Assembly (NCBI RefSeq): GCF_003991585.1
Contig: NZ_PQSP01000001.1
Span: forward strand, 434,001 to 498,000
Length of the DNA stretch: 64,000 bases
Direction of reading: 5' to 3'
Origin: Saezia sanguinis
Lineage (GTDB): Bacteria; Pseudomonadota; Gammaproteobacteria; Burkholderiales; Burkholderiaceae_C
The notes below the pieces were generated by a model. That model was not told where the DNA came from and ran no database searches. It was given only the letters and a program-made list of their open reading frames with translations. The translations under genes and the position numbers were made by a program. This document shows positions 33,187 through 42,165 of the stretch, piece by piece (the first letter of the stretch is position 1; every line of letters starts with the position of its first letter).

Positions 33187-33981
33187 TTAACCTAAAAGCA
33201 GCGCATCGTCGGATATTTCTTCGCCACGAACCTTGGTAAACATGGCGACCAGCGCCGGCACATCCATGCGTTCACGCTCTTTGCCAGAAACATCCAATAC
33301 CACTTTGCCCTGGTGCAACATGACCGTGCGTTCACCAATATCAAGGGCCTGGCGCATGCTGTGCGTGACCATCATGGTGGTCAGCTTGTTTTCCTCAACA
33401 ATACGCTGGGTCAAGTCCAGCACAAAATGCGCGGTGCGGGGATCCAGCGCTGCGGTATGCTCATCCAGTAAAAGAATACGCGAAGGCTTCAACGCCGCCA
33501 TCAGCAGGCTGACCGCCTGCCGCTGCCCACCGGAAAGCAGGCCGATACGGTCTGTCAGCCGGCGCTCCAGCCCCAGCTTTAAGGAAGCCAGTTTTTCGCG
33601 GAACAGGTCGCGCAACTCGGCACGGGCAGCACGCCTGAGTCCGCGGGAGGTGCCGCGCTGATAGGCCAATGCCATATTTTCTTCAATTGTCAGGTCTTCG
33701 CAGGTGCCTGCCATGGGGTCCTGAAATACCCGGGCGATCTTGGAAGCCCGCTTGTAAGCTGGCTGGCTGGTTACATCTTCACCGTCAATGATGATGCGCC
33801 CGCCATCAATCACCTGGTCACCGGAAACAGCGTTCAAAAAGGTGGATTTGCCTGCACCATTGGAGCCGATAACGGTCACAAACTGGCCTGCTGGAATATC
33901 CAGCGACATGCCGCGCAGGGCACGGGTTTCAATCGGCGTGCCGTGGTTGAACGTCAGAACAATATCTTGTGCGCTGAGCAT
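33187..33981 (-). CDS. ABC transporter ATP-binding protein (PF04392-type importer)
   Basis: A 264-residue ATPase with Walker A GSNGAGKST (about 39-47), signature LSGGQRQAVSL, Walker B RILLLDEHTAALD (unusual His after Glu) and the switch His in MVTHSMRQAL. It is the last gene of a three-gene unit: binding protein, permease, ATPase. The permease stop codon directly abuts its ATG. Such systems import aromatic amino acids (TrpXYZ-type) in known cases; the substrate here is open. Confidence 0.92.
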   Translation of the reverse strand: MLSAQDIVLTFNHGTPIETRALRGMSLDIPAGQFVTVIGSNGAGKSTFLNAVSGDQVIDGGRIIIDGEDVTSQPAYKRASKIARVFQDPMAGTCEDLTIEENMALAYQRGTSRGLRRAARAELRDLFREKLASLKLGLERRLTDRIGLLSGGQRQAVSLLMAALKPSRILLLDEHTAALDPRTAHFVLDLTQRIVEENKLTTMMVTHSMRQALDIGERTVMLHQGKVVLDVSGKERERMDVPALVAMFTKVRGEEISDDALLLG

Positions 33982-34878
33982 TTATTGACCTCCTTTACGG
34001 GGCATTAAACGTTGTTTCAGCATCGGAATAATCAGGGCAAATGTCACCAGAACCGCGGTAATCAGGTTCAAATCCTGCGCTTGCAGGCCAATGAACTCTG
34101 CATTCAGTGCCAACGCGATGAAAAGCCGGTAAACCACAGCGCCAAGAATCACTGCCAGCGTGGTCCAGATCAGGCGACGGGCAGGGATAATGCGCTCGCC
34201 GACGATGACAGCGGCCAGCCCGATCACAATGGTGCCAATCCCCATGGATGCATCGGCACCGCCATTGGATTGGGCAAACAATGCGCCAGCCAATCCAACC
34301 AGTGCATTGGAAATAGCCAGCCCGAGCAGCATCATGCGGCCTGTAGGAACACCTTGTGCACGCGCCATCCGGGCGTTGGTACCAGTTGCACGGATAGAAA
34401 GGCCCATTTCGGTGGAAAAAAACCAGTCCAGCAGAATCTTGGCGATGATCACCATCAGCAGCATGATCAGCGGACGCGCCTCATAGTCCTGCAGCAGTTC
34501 CCCGGGCTGTAAGGTTGTGAATACCGTGGGATCATTGATCAACGGAACGTTGGCGGCGCCCATAACGCGCAGGTTGATCGAATACAGCGCGGTCATGACC
34601 AGAATACTGGCCAGCAAGTCCATGATGCGCAGCTTAACGCTTAGAAACGCCGTGACCAGCCCCGCCACAAAGCCTGCGGCCGTACCCGCTGCGGTCGCCA
34701 CAAAGGGATTGTGCCCATGCACGATCATGATGGCGCATACTGCACCGCCTAGGGTGAAACTGCCGTCAACTGTCAGATCAGGAAAACGCAGCAAACGAAA
34801 TGAAATCAGTACCGCCAAAGCTACCAGGCTATAGATCAAACCGATTTCAATAGCGCCAAGAAATGAAAATAAGGACAT
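33982..34878 (-). CDS. ABC transporter permease (PF04392-type importer)
   Basis: A 298-residue inner-membrane permease of the branched-chain/ribose permease superfamily with about eight to nine helices. The ATG at 34878 (MSLFSFLGAIEIGLIYSLVALAVLISFRLLRFPDLTVDGSF) was chosen because the in-frame GTG at 34917 lies inside an intercistronic hairpin. The stretch FPDLTVDGSFTLGGA is typical of TrpY-like permeases. It works with the ATPase downstream and the binding protein upstream. Confidence 0.9.
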   Translation of the reverse strand: MSLFSFLGAIEIGLIYSLVALAVLISFRLLRFPDLTVDGSFTLGGAVCAIMIVHGHNPFVATAAGTAAGFVAGLVTAFLSVKLRIMDLLASILVMTALYSINLRVMGAANVPLINDPTVFTTLQPGELLQDYEARPLIMLLMVIIAKILLDWFFSTEMGLSIRATGTNARMARAQGVPTGRMMLLGLAISNALVGLAGALFAQSNGGADASMGIGTIVIGLAAVIVGERIIPARRLIWTTLAVILGAVVYRLFIALALNAEFIGLQAQDLNLITAVLVTFALIIPMLKQRLMPRKGGQ

Positions 34879-34910
34879 CGGGCAGACAGATTGATACGTT
34901 AAGTGTGTTT

Positions 34911-34938
34911 CAGGCACGCTATTTTAAAAGCGTGCCTG
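34911..34938 (-). terminator. Intercistronic hairpin between binding protein and permease genes
   Basis: Perfect 10-bp inverted repeat CAGGCACGCT/AGCGTGCCTG around an 8-nt AT loop. No T-run follows on the minus strand, so it probably stabilises the upstream message or weakens read-through, allowing more binding protein than permease. Confidence 0.6.
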
Positions 34939-35004
34939 CAGGAATTTCTTTATGTAAAACGAATTATTGTATTGGTTTCAGCCATACTGAGTAAACCATA
35001 TGGC

Positions 35005-36000
35005 TTACTGAATGATACGGTTGGCCTGGTCAAGCAATTCCTGAGAGAAGGTGACCCCCTGGCCCTGGGCGGCTTTCAGGTTAAGGACCAACTCCAGGTT
35101 TTGGCCGATTTCCGGTTTGATATCCCCCGGTTTTTCACCGTTGAGAATGCGCAAAACCATTTTGCCGGTTTGTATGCCCAGCTCTTTATAGTCTACCCCC
35201 AGTGAAGCAGCAGCACCACGCTCCACACAGTTAGGGTCGCTCGCGATGAGCGGGATTTTGGCGTTTTCAGCAACTTTGGCCAGCGTTTCAAAGGATGCAA
35301 CCACATTGTTGTCTGAAACGCTGTAAAACACGTCAATTTTGCCTACCAGGCTGCGGCCGGCGGCACCCACATCCACAGTGCGAGGTGCGGCCGCCGTCAC
35401 CAGCGTCATGCCCCGGCTGGGCAGTAACTCCTGCAACTGGCGAACATAGTAAACGGAATTGGCTTCAGCCGGGTTGTATACCACGCCTACACGTTTGGCG
35501 TCAGGTGCAATCTGCAGGATCAGGTCAACCTGGCGGTTGACTTCCAGCATATTGGACACACCGGTCATATTGGTACCTGAAGGCTCCCAGTTCGCAACCA
35601 GTTTGGCGCCAATCGGATCTGTGATGGCAGAAAATACGATGGGAATGTCTTTTGTGGTGGACAGCATGGTCTGGGCTGACGGGGTTGAAATGGCCACGAT
35701 CACATCCGGCTTATCGCCCACGAATTTACGGGCGATCTGAGCGGCGGTTCCCACATTGCCCTGTGCGGTCTGATATTGCCAGCGCAGGTTTTTGCCATCG
35801 GTATAGCCGGCAGCCTCCAGCGCTTCTTTCACGCCGTCACGCACTGCATCCAGTGCCGGATGCTCAATTACCGAAGTGACTGCAACAGATCTCTGCTGTG
35901 CCACAGCAGGCGTACCCAGCGCCACCAGTGCACCCAGCCCGGCGAGCAAAAAGCATTTTTTGAGTGTACCCAATGAATTTCCGATCATATGTAAGGCCAT
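35005..36000 (-). CDS. ABC transporter substrate-binding protein (PF04392 family)
   Basis: A 331-residue periplasmic protein with a signal peptide (about 1-34, cleavage after AVA before QQRSVAVTSVIEHPALDAVRDG). The body has the two-lobe type I fold of the ABC_sub_bind family: VIVAISTPSAQTMLSTTKDIPIVFSAITDP and DVFYSVSDNNVVASFETLAKVAENAKIPLIASDP. Relatives bind tryptophan or tyrosine. ATG 36000 follows an AGGA site. First gene of the importer unit; the upstream region contains two AACATGTT palindromes (around 36082 and 36121). Confidence 0.9.
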   Translation of the reverse strand: MALHMIGNSLGTLKKCFLLAGLGALVALGTPAVAQQRSVAVTSVIEHPALDAVRDGVKEALEAAGYTDGKNLRWQYQTAQGNVGTAAQIARKFVGDKPDVIVAISTPSAQTMLSTTKDIPIVFSAITDPIGAKLVANWEPSGTNMTGVSNMLEVNRQVDLILQIAPDAKRVGVVYNPAEANSVYYVRQLQELLPSRGMTLVTAAAPRTVDVGAAGRSLVGKIDVFYSVSDNNVVASFETLAKVAENAKIPLIASDPNCVERGAAASLGVDYKELGIQTGKMVLRILNGEKPGDIKPEIGQNLELVLNLKAAQGQGVTFSQELLDQANRIIQ

Positions 36001-36155
36001 AAATCATCCTGTTATCTGTATTGAAAGTTCATTTCCTTGCAACGGGGGATTATTCTGTTATTTTGCAAGGGGTTAAAAATGAGAACATGTTATTGTAAAT
36101 GGGTCGGCCTAAATATACAAAAACATGTTTTCTCAGCCTGTTTTCGGTTTGGGCA

Positions 36156-37004
36156 TTAAAAACGGCTGTCTTTAAGACGCGGGTCCAGCCAATCACGCAG
36201 GCCGTCGCCTAGCTGGTTAAAGCCCAGCACGGTCAATGCAATGGTCACACCCGGAATCACAGCCAGCATCGGCGCTTCAAACAGCAGCGTTTGTGCTTCA
36301 CTGAGCATGCGTCCCCAGGAAGGCGCGGGCGGTTGTGTTCCTAAACCAAGGTAGGAAAGGGCGGCTTCAGCCAGAATGGCCATTGAAAACTGTACCGACG
36401 CCTGCACAATGATCAGCGGCAACAGGTTGGGCAGGATATGAGACTTCACAATGCCCCAGTTGGAGCGCCCCAGTGCACGGGCGGCTGTGATGAAATTGCG
36501 CGGCAGCAGGCTTCGCACGGCATTGCGCGTCAGGCGGGTGAATACCGGGATATTGGCAATGCCAATGGCAATGATTGCATTGGTGATGCCTGGGCCAAAC
36601 AGCGCAATCAGCATAATGGCAAGCAAAATGGCTGGAAATGCAAAAGCAAAATCCATTGTGCGCATGATCATTTCATCCGATTTGCCACGGTTAAAGGCGG
36701 CAAGCATGCCTAACAGCAGCCCTGCAGCCAGGCCAATGCTGACGGCAACCAGCCCCACCCACAGCGCATTGCGGGCGCCCCCCATCAGAAGTGAGGCCAC
36801 ATCGCGACCATACGCATCGGTACCCAGCCAGTGCTGGGCAGAAGGCCCCTGCAATTTGATAGACAGGTTAAACGCATCAACCGGCCAGGGCTGCCATACC
36901 GTGTAAATAAGGGCGGCCAGCACAATGCAGAGTGTCAGTGCGCCGCCAAACCACAGTTTGGCGCTCGGGCCTGAGCGGCGTTTGCGGATAGAAAGGGTAT
37001 TCAT
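36156..37004 (-). CDS. Dipeptide/oligopeptide-type ABC permease DppC-like
   Basis: A 282-residue permease of the BPD_transp_1 type with the DppC N-terminal lead (WPVDAFNLSIKLQGPSAQHWLGTDAYGRDVASLL) and the EAA-loop (NFITAARALGRSNWGIVKSHILPNLLPLI). The ATG at 37004 was taken because it starts a typical short cytoplasmic tail and follows the dppB-like stop codon by 16 bp. Only permeases are encoded here; no ATPase or peptide-binding protein gene adjoins. Confidence 0.9.
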   Translation of the reverse strand: MNTLSIRKRRSGPSAKLWFGGALTLCIVLAALIYTVWQPWPVDAFNLSIKLQGPSAQHWLGTDAYGRDVASLLMGGARNALWVGLVAVSIGLAAGLLLGMLAAFNRGKSDEMIMRTMDFAFAFPAILLAIMLIALFGPGITNAIIAIGIANIPVFTRLTRNAVRSLLPRNFITAARALGRSNWGIVKSHILPNLLPLIIVQASVQFSMAILAEAALSYLGLGTQPPAPSWGRMLSEAQTLLFEAPMLAVIPGVTIALTVLGFNQLGDGLRDWLDPRLKDSRF

Positions 37005-37020
37005 GCGCACAGGCCTTTTT

Positions 37021-37992
37021 TCACACCGCGTCCCCCGTGCTCTTTTGCAGACGTGGGTCAATGGCGGCACAGAACAGGTCCACCACCAGGTTGACCACCA
37101 TCACCATCATCACCAGCAGCAGCAATGCGTTGCGGATCACAATCAGATCCCGATTGCCGATGGATTGAAATATCAGACGCCCAAGGCCGGGCAGTGAAAA
37201 CACATTCTCAGTCACAATCGCCCCGGCCAGCAGATTGGCAAACTGGAGCCCCGCAATGGTCAGTATCGGGATGGATGCATTGCGCAGCACGTGCCGCCAC
37301 AGCGTCATACGGGAACTGGCGCCTTTTGCCCGTACGGTGCGGACGTAATCTTCCCGCATAACCTCCAGCATCGATGATCGGGTAAAACGTGTCAGGATCG
37401 CCGCCTGCACCAACGCCAAAGCCACCGCAGGCAACAGCAGGGCATGCAGTGCAGCCGCCACGCCGCCGCCTTCCTGAACACTCCAGCCGGGAAAACCGCC
37501 TGAAGCAAACCACTGCAATTTAACAGCAAACAGCAATACCAGCAGTATCGCCAGCCAGAGGCTCGGGATGGCCATGCCGGTTTCGGCCAGAATGGTGACC
37601 ACATGGTCACCGGTACGTCCATGGCGTGATGCAGCGTACACACCCAACGGCAATGCGATCAATATGGTCAGCAGCATTGCCATCAACGCCAGTGGCAGTG
37701 TCACCTGCAGGCGTTCTCCAATCAGTTCAGCCACCGGAGAACCATAAACATAACTCAGCCCCAGTTCGCCTTGCAGCAATCCACTCAGCCAGTGGAAATA
37801 ACGTATCCATGCGGGCTGGTCCAGGCCCAGTTGCCGTGCGAGTGCTGCCACCACCTGAGGATCAGCATCCGGCCCGCTGAGAGTCTGCGCTGCATTGCCG
37901 GGCAATACTTCCAGCGCCATAAAAATAACCGCCGAGGCTGCCAGCAGCATCAGCAGAAATGAAAATATGCGTTTGAACAGATAAACCGCCAT
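37021..37992 (-). CDS. Dipeptide/oligopeptide-type ABC permease DppB-like
   Basis: A 323-residue permease with six helices, the DppB-type N-terminal domain (ALEVLPGNAAQTLSGPDADPQVVAALARQLGLDQP) and EAA-loop (EDYVRTVRAKGASSRMTLWRHVLRNASIPI). The ATG at 37992 (MAVYLFKRIFSFLLMLL) gives the standard start; a further upstream in-frame start at 38019 is less likely. Together with the DppC-like gene it makes a heterodimeric channel for peptides or nickel, which must borrow its ATPases and binding protein from elsewhere. Confidence 0.9.
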   Translation of the reverse strand: MAVYLFKRIFSFLLMLLAASAVIFMALEVLPGNAAQTLSGPDADPQVVAALARQLGLDQPAWIRYFHWLSGLLQGELGLSYVYGSPVAELIGERLQVTLPLALMAMLLTILIALPLGVYAASRHGRTGDHVVTILAETGMAIPSLWLAILLVLLFAVKLQWFASGGFPGWSVQEGGGVAAALHALLLPAVALALVQAAILTRFTRSSMLEVMREDYVRTVRAKGASSRMTLWRHVLRNASIPILTIAGLQFANLLAGAIVTENVFSLPGLGRLIFQSIGNRDLIVIRNALLLLVMMVMVVNLVVDLFCAAIDPRLQKSTGDAV

Positions 37993-38019
37993 AAGTGCGC
38001 AAGACAACCACGTGACCAC

Positions 38020-38398
38020 CCGAATGGGCCTGGATGAATGGATTATACGCAGCAGCGTGATCCGTGCAGGCGGCTCATCAACTTAAAAGCTGGTTGAAGC
38101 CTGAGCGGCCAGCTATCTGTTTCATACCGGTTAAATATCAGTCGCACCTGGTTTTGCACAAGAGAATCGGTGTTTGTTGTACTAAAAAGACGCTGCCGCC
38201 ATACAGAAAGAGACTCTTTTCACAATGGGAGGGATTCTGGGCGTTTGATTGAAAAAAAGGTGGGATAATGAATAAATCTAGTTTGTGCTGCGCAAAAATA
38301 CTTGTCTGACCCAGTTAGACGGATGATTTTTATTATTGCGGGAAGTATGGGCTTGTGGTATTTTTAGAAAAATTTGTGAAATAGCAAGAGGGGGAAAT
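38020..38398. other. Gene-free region between the DppB-like and lipoprotein genes
   Basis: About 379 bp between divergent genes. It becomes AT-rich near 38330-38380, where the lipoprotein promoter should be. No RNA gene or larger coding frame is convincing. Confidence 0.5.
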
Positions 38399-38887
38399 AT
38401 GAAGAAACTGGCTGTTGCTGCCATGAGCTTGGCAGTTTTATGCTCTGGGTGCGCAATTGTTGGAGGCGGGCGTCCCAGCGAAGACAGTGGTGAAAAGGTA
38501 TGGTCCATCATGGCATCACATGAAACCTGGGCTTTCAACAGTGCCGACGACTTATGCCCTCATGGATACTATGTCCATAATGAGTTACCCAACCGTCCTT
38601 TGCCGCCGCTTTACCTGATGGAAATTGAATGCAAACCAGAATCTTCAGGGCAGGTGAATCTTGTACTGACCCCTCCTAAAGTTGAAGCCTATAATCCTCA
38701 GGGCATAGGCAAACCAGGGCAATACTCCTACCAGATTGAACGCATGCCCGAAGTTTTGGCCTGCAATGAAAAACCGCTTGCACTGGTGGAGTCCAAAGGC
38801 CCCGGGATTGAAGAATACAACGTTGACTGCTCCAACGGCAACCAACTGGCTGTGCGCTGTGAGTTCAGCATCTGCTCGGTGAAATAA
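38399..38887 (+). CDS. Small lipoprotein of unknown function
   Basis: A 162-residue protein with a lipoprotein signal peptide: KK start, hydrophobic core and lipobox LCSGC (Cys18). The mature part has five further Cys and short conserved-looking stretches (DDLCPHGYYVHNELPN, PEVLACNEKPLALVESKG) but matches no family I know. The ATG at 38399 follows GAGGGGGAA; an earlier in-frame ATG is rejected. Alone between a divergent permease operon and a strong terminator, it gives no contextual hint. Confidence 0.78.
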   Translation: MKKLAVAAMSLAVLCSGCAIVGGGRPSEDSGEKVWSIMASHETWAFNSADDLCPHGYYVHNELPNRPLPPLYLMEIECKPESSGQVNLVLTPPKVEAYNPQGIGKPGQYSYQIERMPEVLACNEKPLALVESKGPGIEEYNVDCSNGNQLAVRCEFSICSVK

Positions 38888-38918
38888 CCCGGCCTGAGAA
38901 TTTCTTTTCGATCTGTTG

Positions 38919-38949
38919 AAACCTCCGGAATCGTTCCGGAGGTTTTTTT
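38919..38949. terminator. Bidirectional terminator between lipoprotein and Zn/Cd ATPase genes
   Basis: A 12-bp stem AAACCTCCGGAA/TTCCGGAGGTTT with loop TCG and a run of seven T on the plus strand. The converging P-type ATPase gene ends 6 bp later. Confidence 0.93.
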
Positions 38950-38954
38950 ATTTT

Positions 38955-41333
38955 TTAATCGCGCAAAGAGCGCAGCATGCGCAAGCCATTAAGCACCACC
39001 AGCAGGCTGGCTCCGACATCGGCAAACACTGCCATCCACATGGTACCGTAGCCTGCAACAGTGAGCAGCAAAAATACCAGTTTGATGCCCAGCGCCAGCG
39101 TGATATTCTGCAGCAAAATCCGGTGCGTACGCTTGGATAGCCTGATGAACAAAGGAATCTTGCGCAGGTCATCATCCATGATGGCAACGTCGGCTGTTTC
39201 CATGGCGGTGTCGGTACCGGCGGCCCCCATGGCAAAACCGATATCCGCACGCGCCAGGGCAGGGGCATCATTGATGCCGTCTCCCACCATGCCAACCATG
39301 TTTTTCTGATCGCCACGGGTTTTCACCTGCGCAAGCTTTTCTTCGATGGCCTGGCGTTTATCTTCGGGCAGCTGATTTCCGCGCGCTTCATCAATACCGG
39401 CCTGCAACGCAATCGCCTGTGCGCTGTGCTGGTTATCACCGCTGAGCATCAGGGTCTGCACCCCGAGCTGATGCAGCTCGGCAATGGCTTGCTGGCTGGT
39501 CGGCTTGATGCTGTCTGCCACAGCAAACAAAGCCAGCACCGCCTGGTCAGTTGCCAGGGCAACCACTGTTTGTCCTTTTTGCTCCAATGTATTGATATGT
39601 TGTGCAATTTCAGGAGCCAACAGATTCAACGATTCGATCAAACGCAGGTTACCTAAATAGTACTGAACACCATATATGACACCGCGGGTTCCCTGACCGG
39701 CCAGTGCCGTAAATTGCTCTACCGGCAGAAAATCAATGTTATCAGCCTGTGCCGCCTTGGCAATTGCCAGGGACACCGGATGATCTGACCGGCCTGCCAG
39801 GCTGGCTGCAATCTGTCGGGTCTGTGCAGGTTCGGCTTGGGCTGCAGGCAAAACAGCCATTTCTGTCTGCACCGGTTTGCCATGCGTAATGGTTCCGGTT
39901 TTATCCAGTGCCAACCAGCGCAGCCGGCGGCCATTTTCCATATAGACACCGCCTTTGACCAGCAGCCCGCGTTTTGATGCCGCCGTCAGCGCGCTGACAA
40001 TGGTGACAGGGGTAGAGATCACCAATGCACAAGGGCAGGCAATGACCAGCAGAACCAGCGCCTTATATATCCAGACAAGCCAGGGTTGGGCAAACAACAA
40101 AGGCGGGATAATGGCAACCGCAACCGCAATCAGCACCACAGCCGGCGTATAGTAGCGGGCAAACTGGTCAACAAACCTCTGGGTTGGCGCACGTTCCGAC
40201 TGGGCTTCTTCCACAGCGTGGATAATGCGGGCCAGTGTGCTGTTCTGTGAGGTGGCTGTCACCTTGAACTGAAACTCCCCGGATTCATTCAGGGTACCGG
40301 CAAAAACAATGTCACCAGCTTTTTTATCAACCGGAAGACTTTCCCCGGTTACGGCAGATTGATTGATGCTGGTTTGGCCCTGCGTGATGACGCCATCCAA
40401 TGCAATGCGCTGCCCAGGACGAACCCGGACAACATCGCCAATGCTGAGCGCATCAGGCGTAAGTTCTTTCCAACTGCCGTCGGCCTGCAGTACCGTGGTG
40501 GTATCGGGTGCCAGTTGCAGCAGGCTGCGAATAGCCAGCCGTGCCCGGTCCAGCGAACGGGCTTCAATCAGCTCTGAAATGGTGAAAAGCGCCATCACCA
40601 TGGCTGCTTCAGGCCATTGGCCAATGACTGCGGCACCTGTGACTGCAATGCTCATCAGCGCATTGATATTGAGTTCACCATGCCTGAGCGCAATCAAGCC
40701 TTTGCGGTATGTGCCCAGACCGCACATCAAAATGGCAATGATCGCCAATGCAGCGGAGACCATCGAAGGCCATTCAAGCCAATGGGTGATCTCAGCACCC
40801 AAAGCCAGTGCCAAGCCGCCAGCAGCCAGGCCAAGCGCCCGGTACTGCTGCTTGGGAGAAGCCGTGAGTTCAGGAGCAGGGGCCCCTTCCTTAACGGGCA
40901 CAGCCTGCATACCCAAAGATGCAATAGCCGCCTCGATCGTACCTTCCGTCCCTTTGAAATGAATGGCACTGAGCGTGCGCTGCATCAGGTTGAATTCCAG
41001 CGCGCTGATATTGTCCATGGATGCAAGCTGCTTGCGAATCAGTGTTTCTTCTGTAGGGCAATCCATGGCGTCAATACGCCACTGCGAAATCTGGCTGCCA
41101 TCCGGAACAGGCTGCTGACGCAGACGGCTGCGGGTTTCCGGCACCGGTCCGGCAGCATTGCAGCAAGGGGAGCTGTGATCATGGTGGTGGTGCACATGCT
41201 GCTGATCTTTATCCGCATGCGCATGATCTTCTACCGACACTTCAACATGCTCATGCTTGTCAGCATTGCAACTGCAACAGCAGGTATCAGATGCTGTTGA
41301 ATCGTGAGTTAAAGTTGTTTTTTCTGTATTCAT
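38955..41333 (-). CDS. zntA: Zn/Cd/Pb-exporting P-type ATPase
   Basis: A 792-residue P1B-type ATPase that expels Zn(II), Cd(II) or Pb(II). The N-terminal 60 residues are unusually rich in Cys and His (CCCSC at 18-22, HHHH and HDH around 48-53, CC at 57-58), followed by an HMA-like domain with MDCPTEE (90-96) in place of GMTCxxC, the ZntA/CadA pattern. TGES, the transport motif CPC (ACPCALVIS) and DKTGT are all intact. The start codon at 41333 was chosen since a GTG at 41348 lies inside the promoter. The MerR-type operator upstream supports metal induction by a ZntR/CadR-like protein encoded elsewhere. Confidence 0.93.
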   Translation of the reverse strand: MNTEKTTLTHDSTASDTCCCSCNADKHEHVEVSVEDHAHADKDQQHVHHHHDHSSPCCNAAGPVPETRSRLRQQPVPDGSQISQWRIDAMDCPTEETLIRKQLASMDNISALEFNLMQRTLSAIHFKGTEGTIEAAIASLGMQAVPVKEGAPAPELTASPKQQYRALGLAAGGLALALGAEITHWLEWPSMVSAALAIIAILMCGLGTYRKGLIALRHGELNINALMSIAVTGAAVIGQWPEAAMVMALFTISELIEARSLDRARLAIRSLLQLAPDTTTVLQADGSWKELTPDALSIGDVVRVRPGQRIALDGVITQGQTSINQSAVTGESLPVDKKAGDIVFAGTLNESGEFQFKVTATSQNSTLARIIHAVEEAQSERAPTQRFVDQFARYYTPAVVLIAVAVAIIPPLLFAQPWLVWIYKALVLLVIACPCALVISTPVTIVSALTAASKRGLLVKGGVYMENGRRLRWLALDKTGTITHGKPVQTEMAVLPAAQAEPAQTRQIAASLAGRSDHPVSLAIAKAAQADNIDFLPVEQFTALAGQGTRGVIYGVQYYLGNLRLIESLNLLAPEIAQHINTLEQKGQTVVALATDQAVLALFAVADSIKPTSQQAIAELHQLGVQTLMLSGDNQHSAQAIALQAGIDEARGNQLPEDKRQAIEEKLAQVKTRGDQKNMVGMVGDGINDAPALARADIGFAMGAAGTDTAMETADVAIMDDDLRKIPLFIRLSKRTHRILLQNITLALGIKLVFLLLTVAGYGTMWMAVFADVGASLLVVLNGLRMLRSLRD

Positions 41334-41339
41334 GCTGTT

Positions 41340-41370
41340 ATTACACACCTTATAGTCACTATAAGGTCAA
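41340..41370 (-). promoter_or_regulatory. MerR-type metal-responsive promoter and operator of zntA
   Basis: Read on the minus strand: TTGACC (41370-41365), a long 19-bp spacer, and TGTAAT (41345-41340). The spacer holds the near-perfect dyad ACCTTATAGT / ACTATAAGGT (41347-41356 and 41358-41367) around one base. The elongated spacer and dyad are the hallmarks of MerR, ZntR and CadR control. The transcript start should fall within a few bases of the ATG at 41333. Confidence 0.85.
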
Positions 41371-41433
41371 GCCCCAGGGTCGAAAATGCAACAAGGCCAC
41401 AACACGAGGATGAAAAGGTTTCAGTTGCTGGGA

Positions 41434-42162
41434 CTATTTGGCCTGCCGTGCTTTGGCTTTAGCCAGTACCTGGCTGATCAGCTCGCGTTTGCGTTCCAGC
41501 GTATGCGGGTCAGACAGCTTTGAAACCTGCTCCAGATTCGCCAGTTTTCTTTGCGCTTCGGCCAGCAATCTGGCCTGGTTTTCACGCTGCCGGCGCTCCA
41601 GGCGGAACTGGCGAAACACATAACGTTCACGTGCCGTATCAGCCTGTCTTTTTGACCATGCTGCCCAGCCTGTCGGAGTCGGGTTATCGCAGGAAGAGGG
41701 CACCAGTTCAATACAATCCACTGGGCAGGCCGGCAGACACAGCTCGCACCCCGTGCACAGATCTTCTATCACAGTATGCATCTGTTTGGATGCGCCCATG
41801 ATGCAGTCTACCGGGCAGGCCTGAATGCATTTGGTGCACCCGATGCACCAGTTTTCATCAATGACTGCCAGCAGGCGAGGGCCTTCTGTGCCTGCATCAG
41901 GATCGAGCTTTTGTACGGTTTGTTGCGTGACTTCAGCCAGGCGGGCAATGCCTTGAGCTCCACCCGGCGGGCAGCGGTTAATGCCGGTGCGGCCTTCTGC
42001 AATTGCCTGCGCATAATGGCGGCAATCCGGATAGCCACAGCGCGTGCATTGTGTCTGCGGCAACTGGGCATCAATCAGCTCAACTTGCTTCTGTCGCTGC
42101 ATGGGCGTCATTTTGGCGTATGCAGATGGCATTTCCTGTGAACCAGTCACTTGGATCATCAC
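41434..42162 (-). CDS. rsxB: RnfB/RsxB-like ferredoxin
   Basis: A 242-residue iron-sulfur protein. An N-terminal four-Cys domain ([15 protein letters not shown] ... GINRCPPGG) typical of RnfB/RsxB is followed by two [4Fe-4S] motifs ([15 protein letters not shown] and [15 protein letters not shown]) and a Lys/Arg-rich helical tail. The usual hydrophobic N-terminal anchor of RnfB is missing, and no other rnf/rsx gene is here, as in the stand-alone Burkholderiales form. It follows apbC by 3 bp, so it may accept electrons for Fe-S or molybdenum cofactor work (inference). Confidence 0.88.
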   Translation of the reverse strand: MMIQVTGSQEMPSAYAKMTPMQRQKQVELIDAQLPQTQCTRCGYPDCRHYAQAIAEGRTGINRCPPGGAQGIARLAEVTQQTVQKLDPDAGTEGPRLLAVIDENWCIGCTKCIQACPVDCIMGASKQMHTVIEDLCTGCELCLPACPVDCIELVPSSCDNPTPTGWAAWSKRQADTARERYVFRQFRLERRQRENQARLLAEAQRKLANLEQVSKLSDPHTLERKRELISQVLAKAKARQAK

Positions 42163-42165
42163 CCG

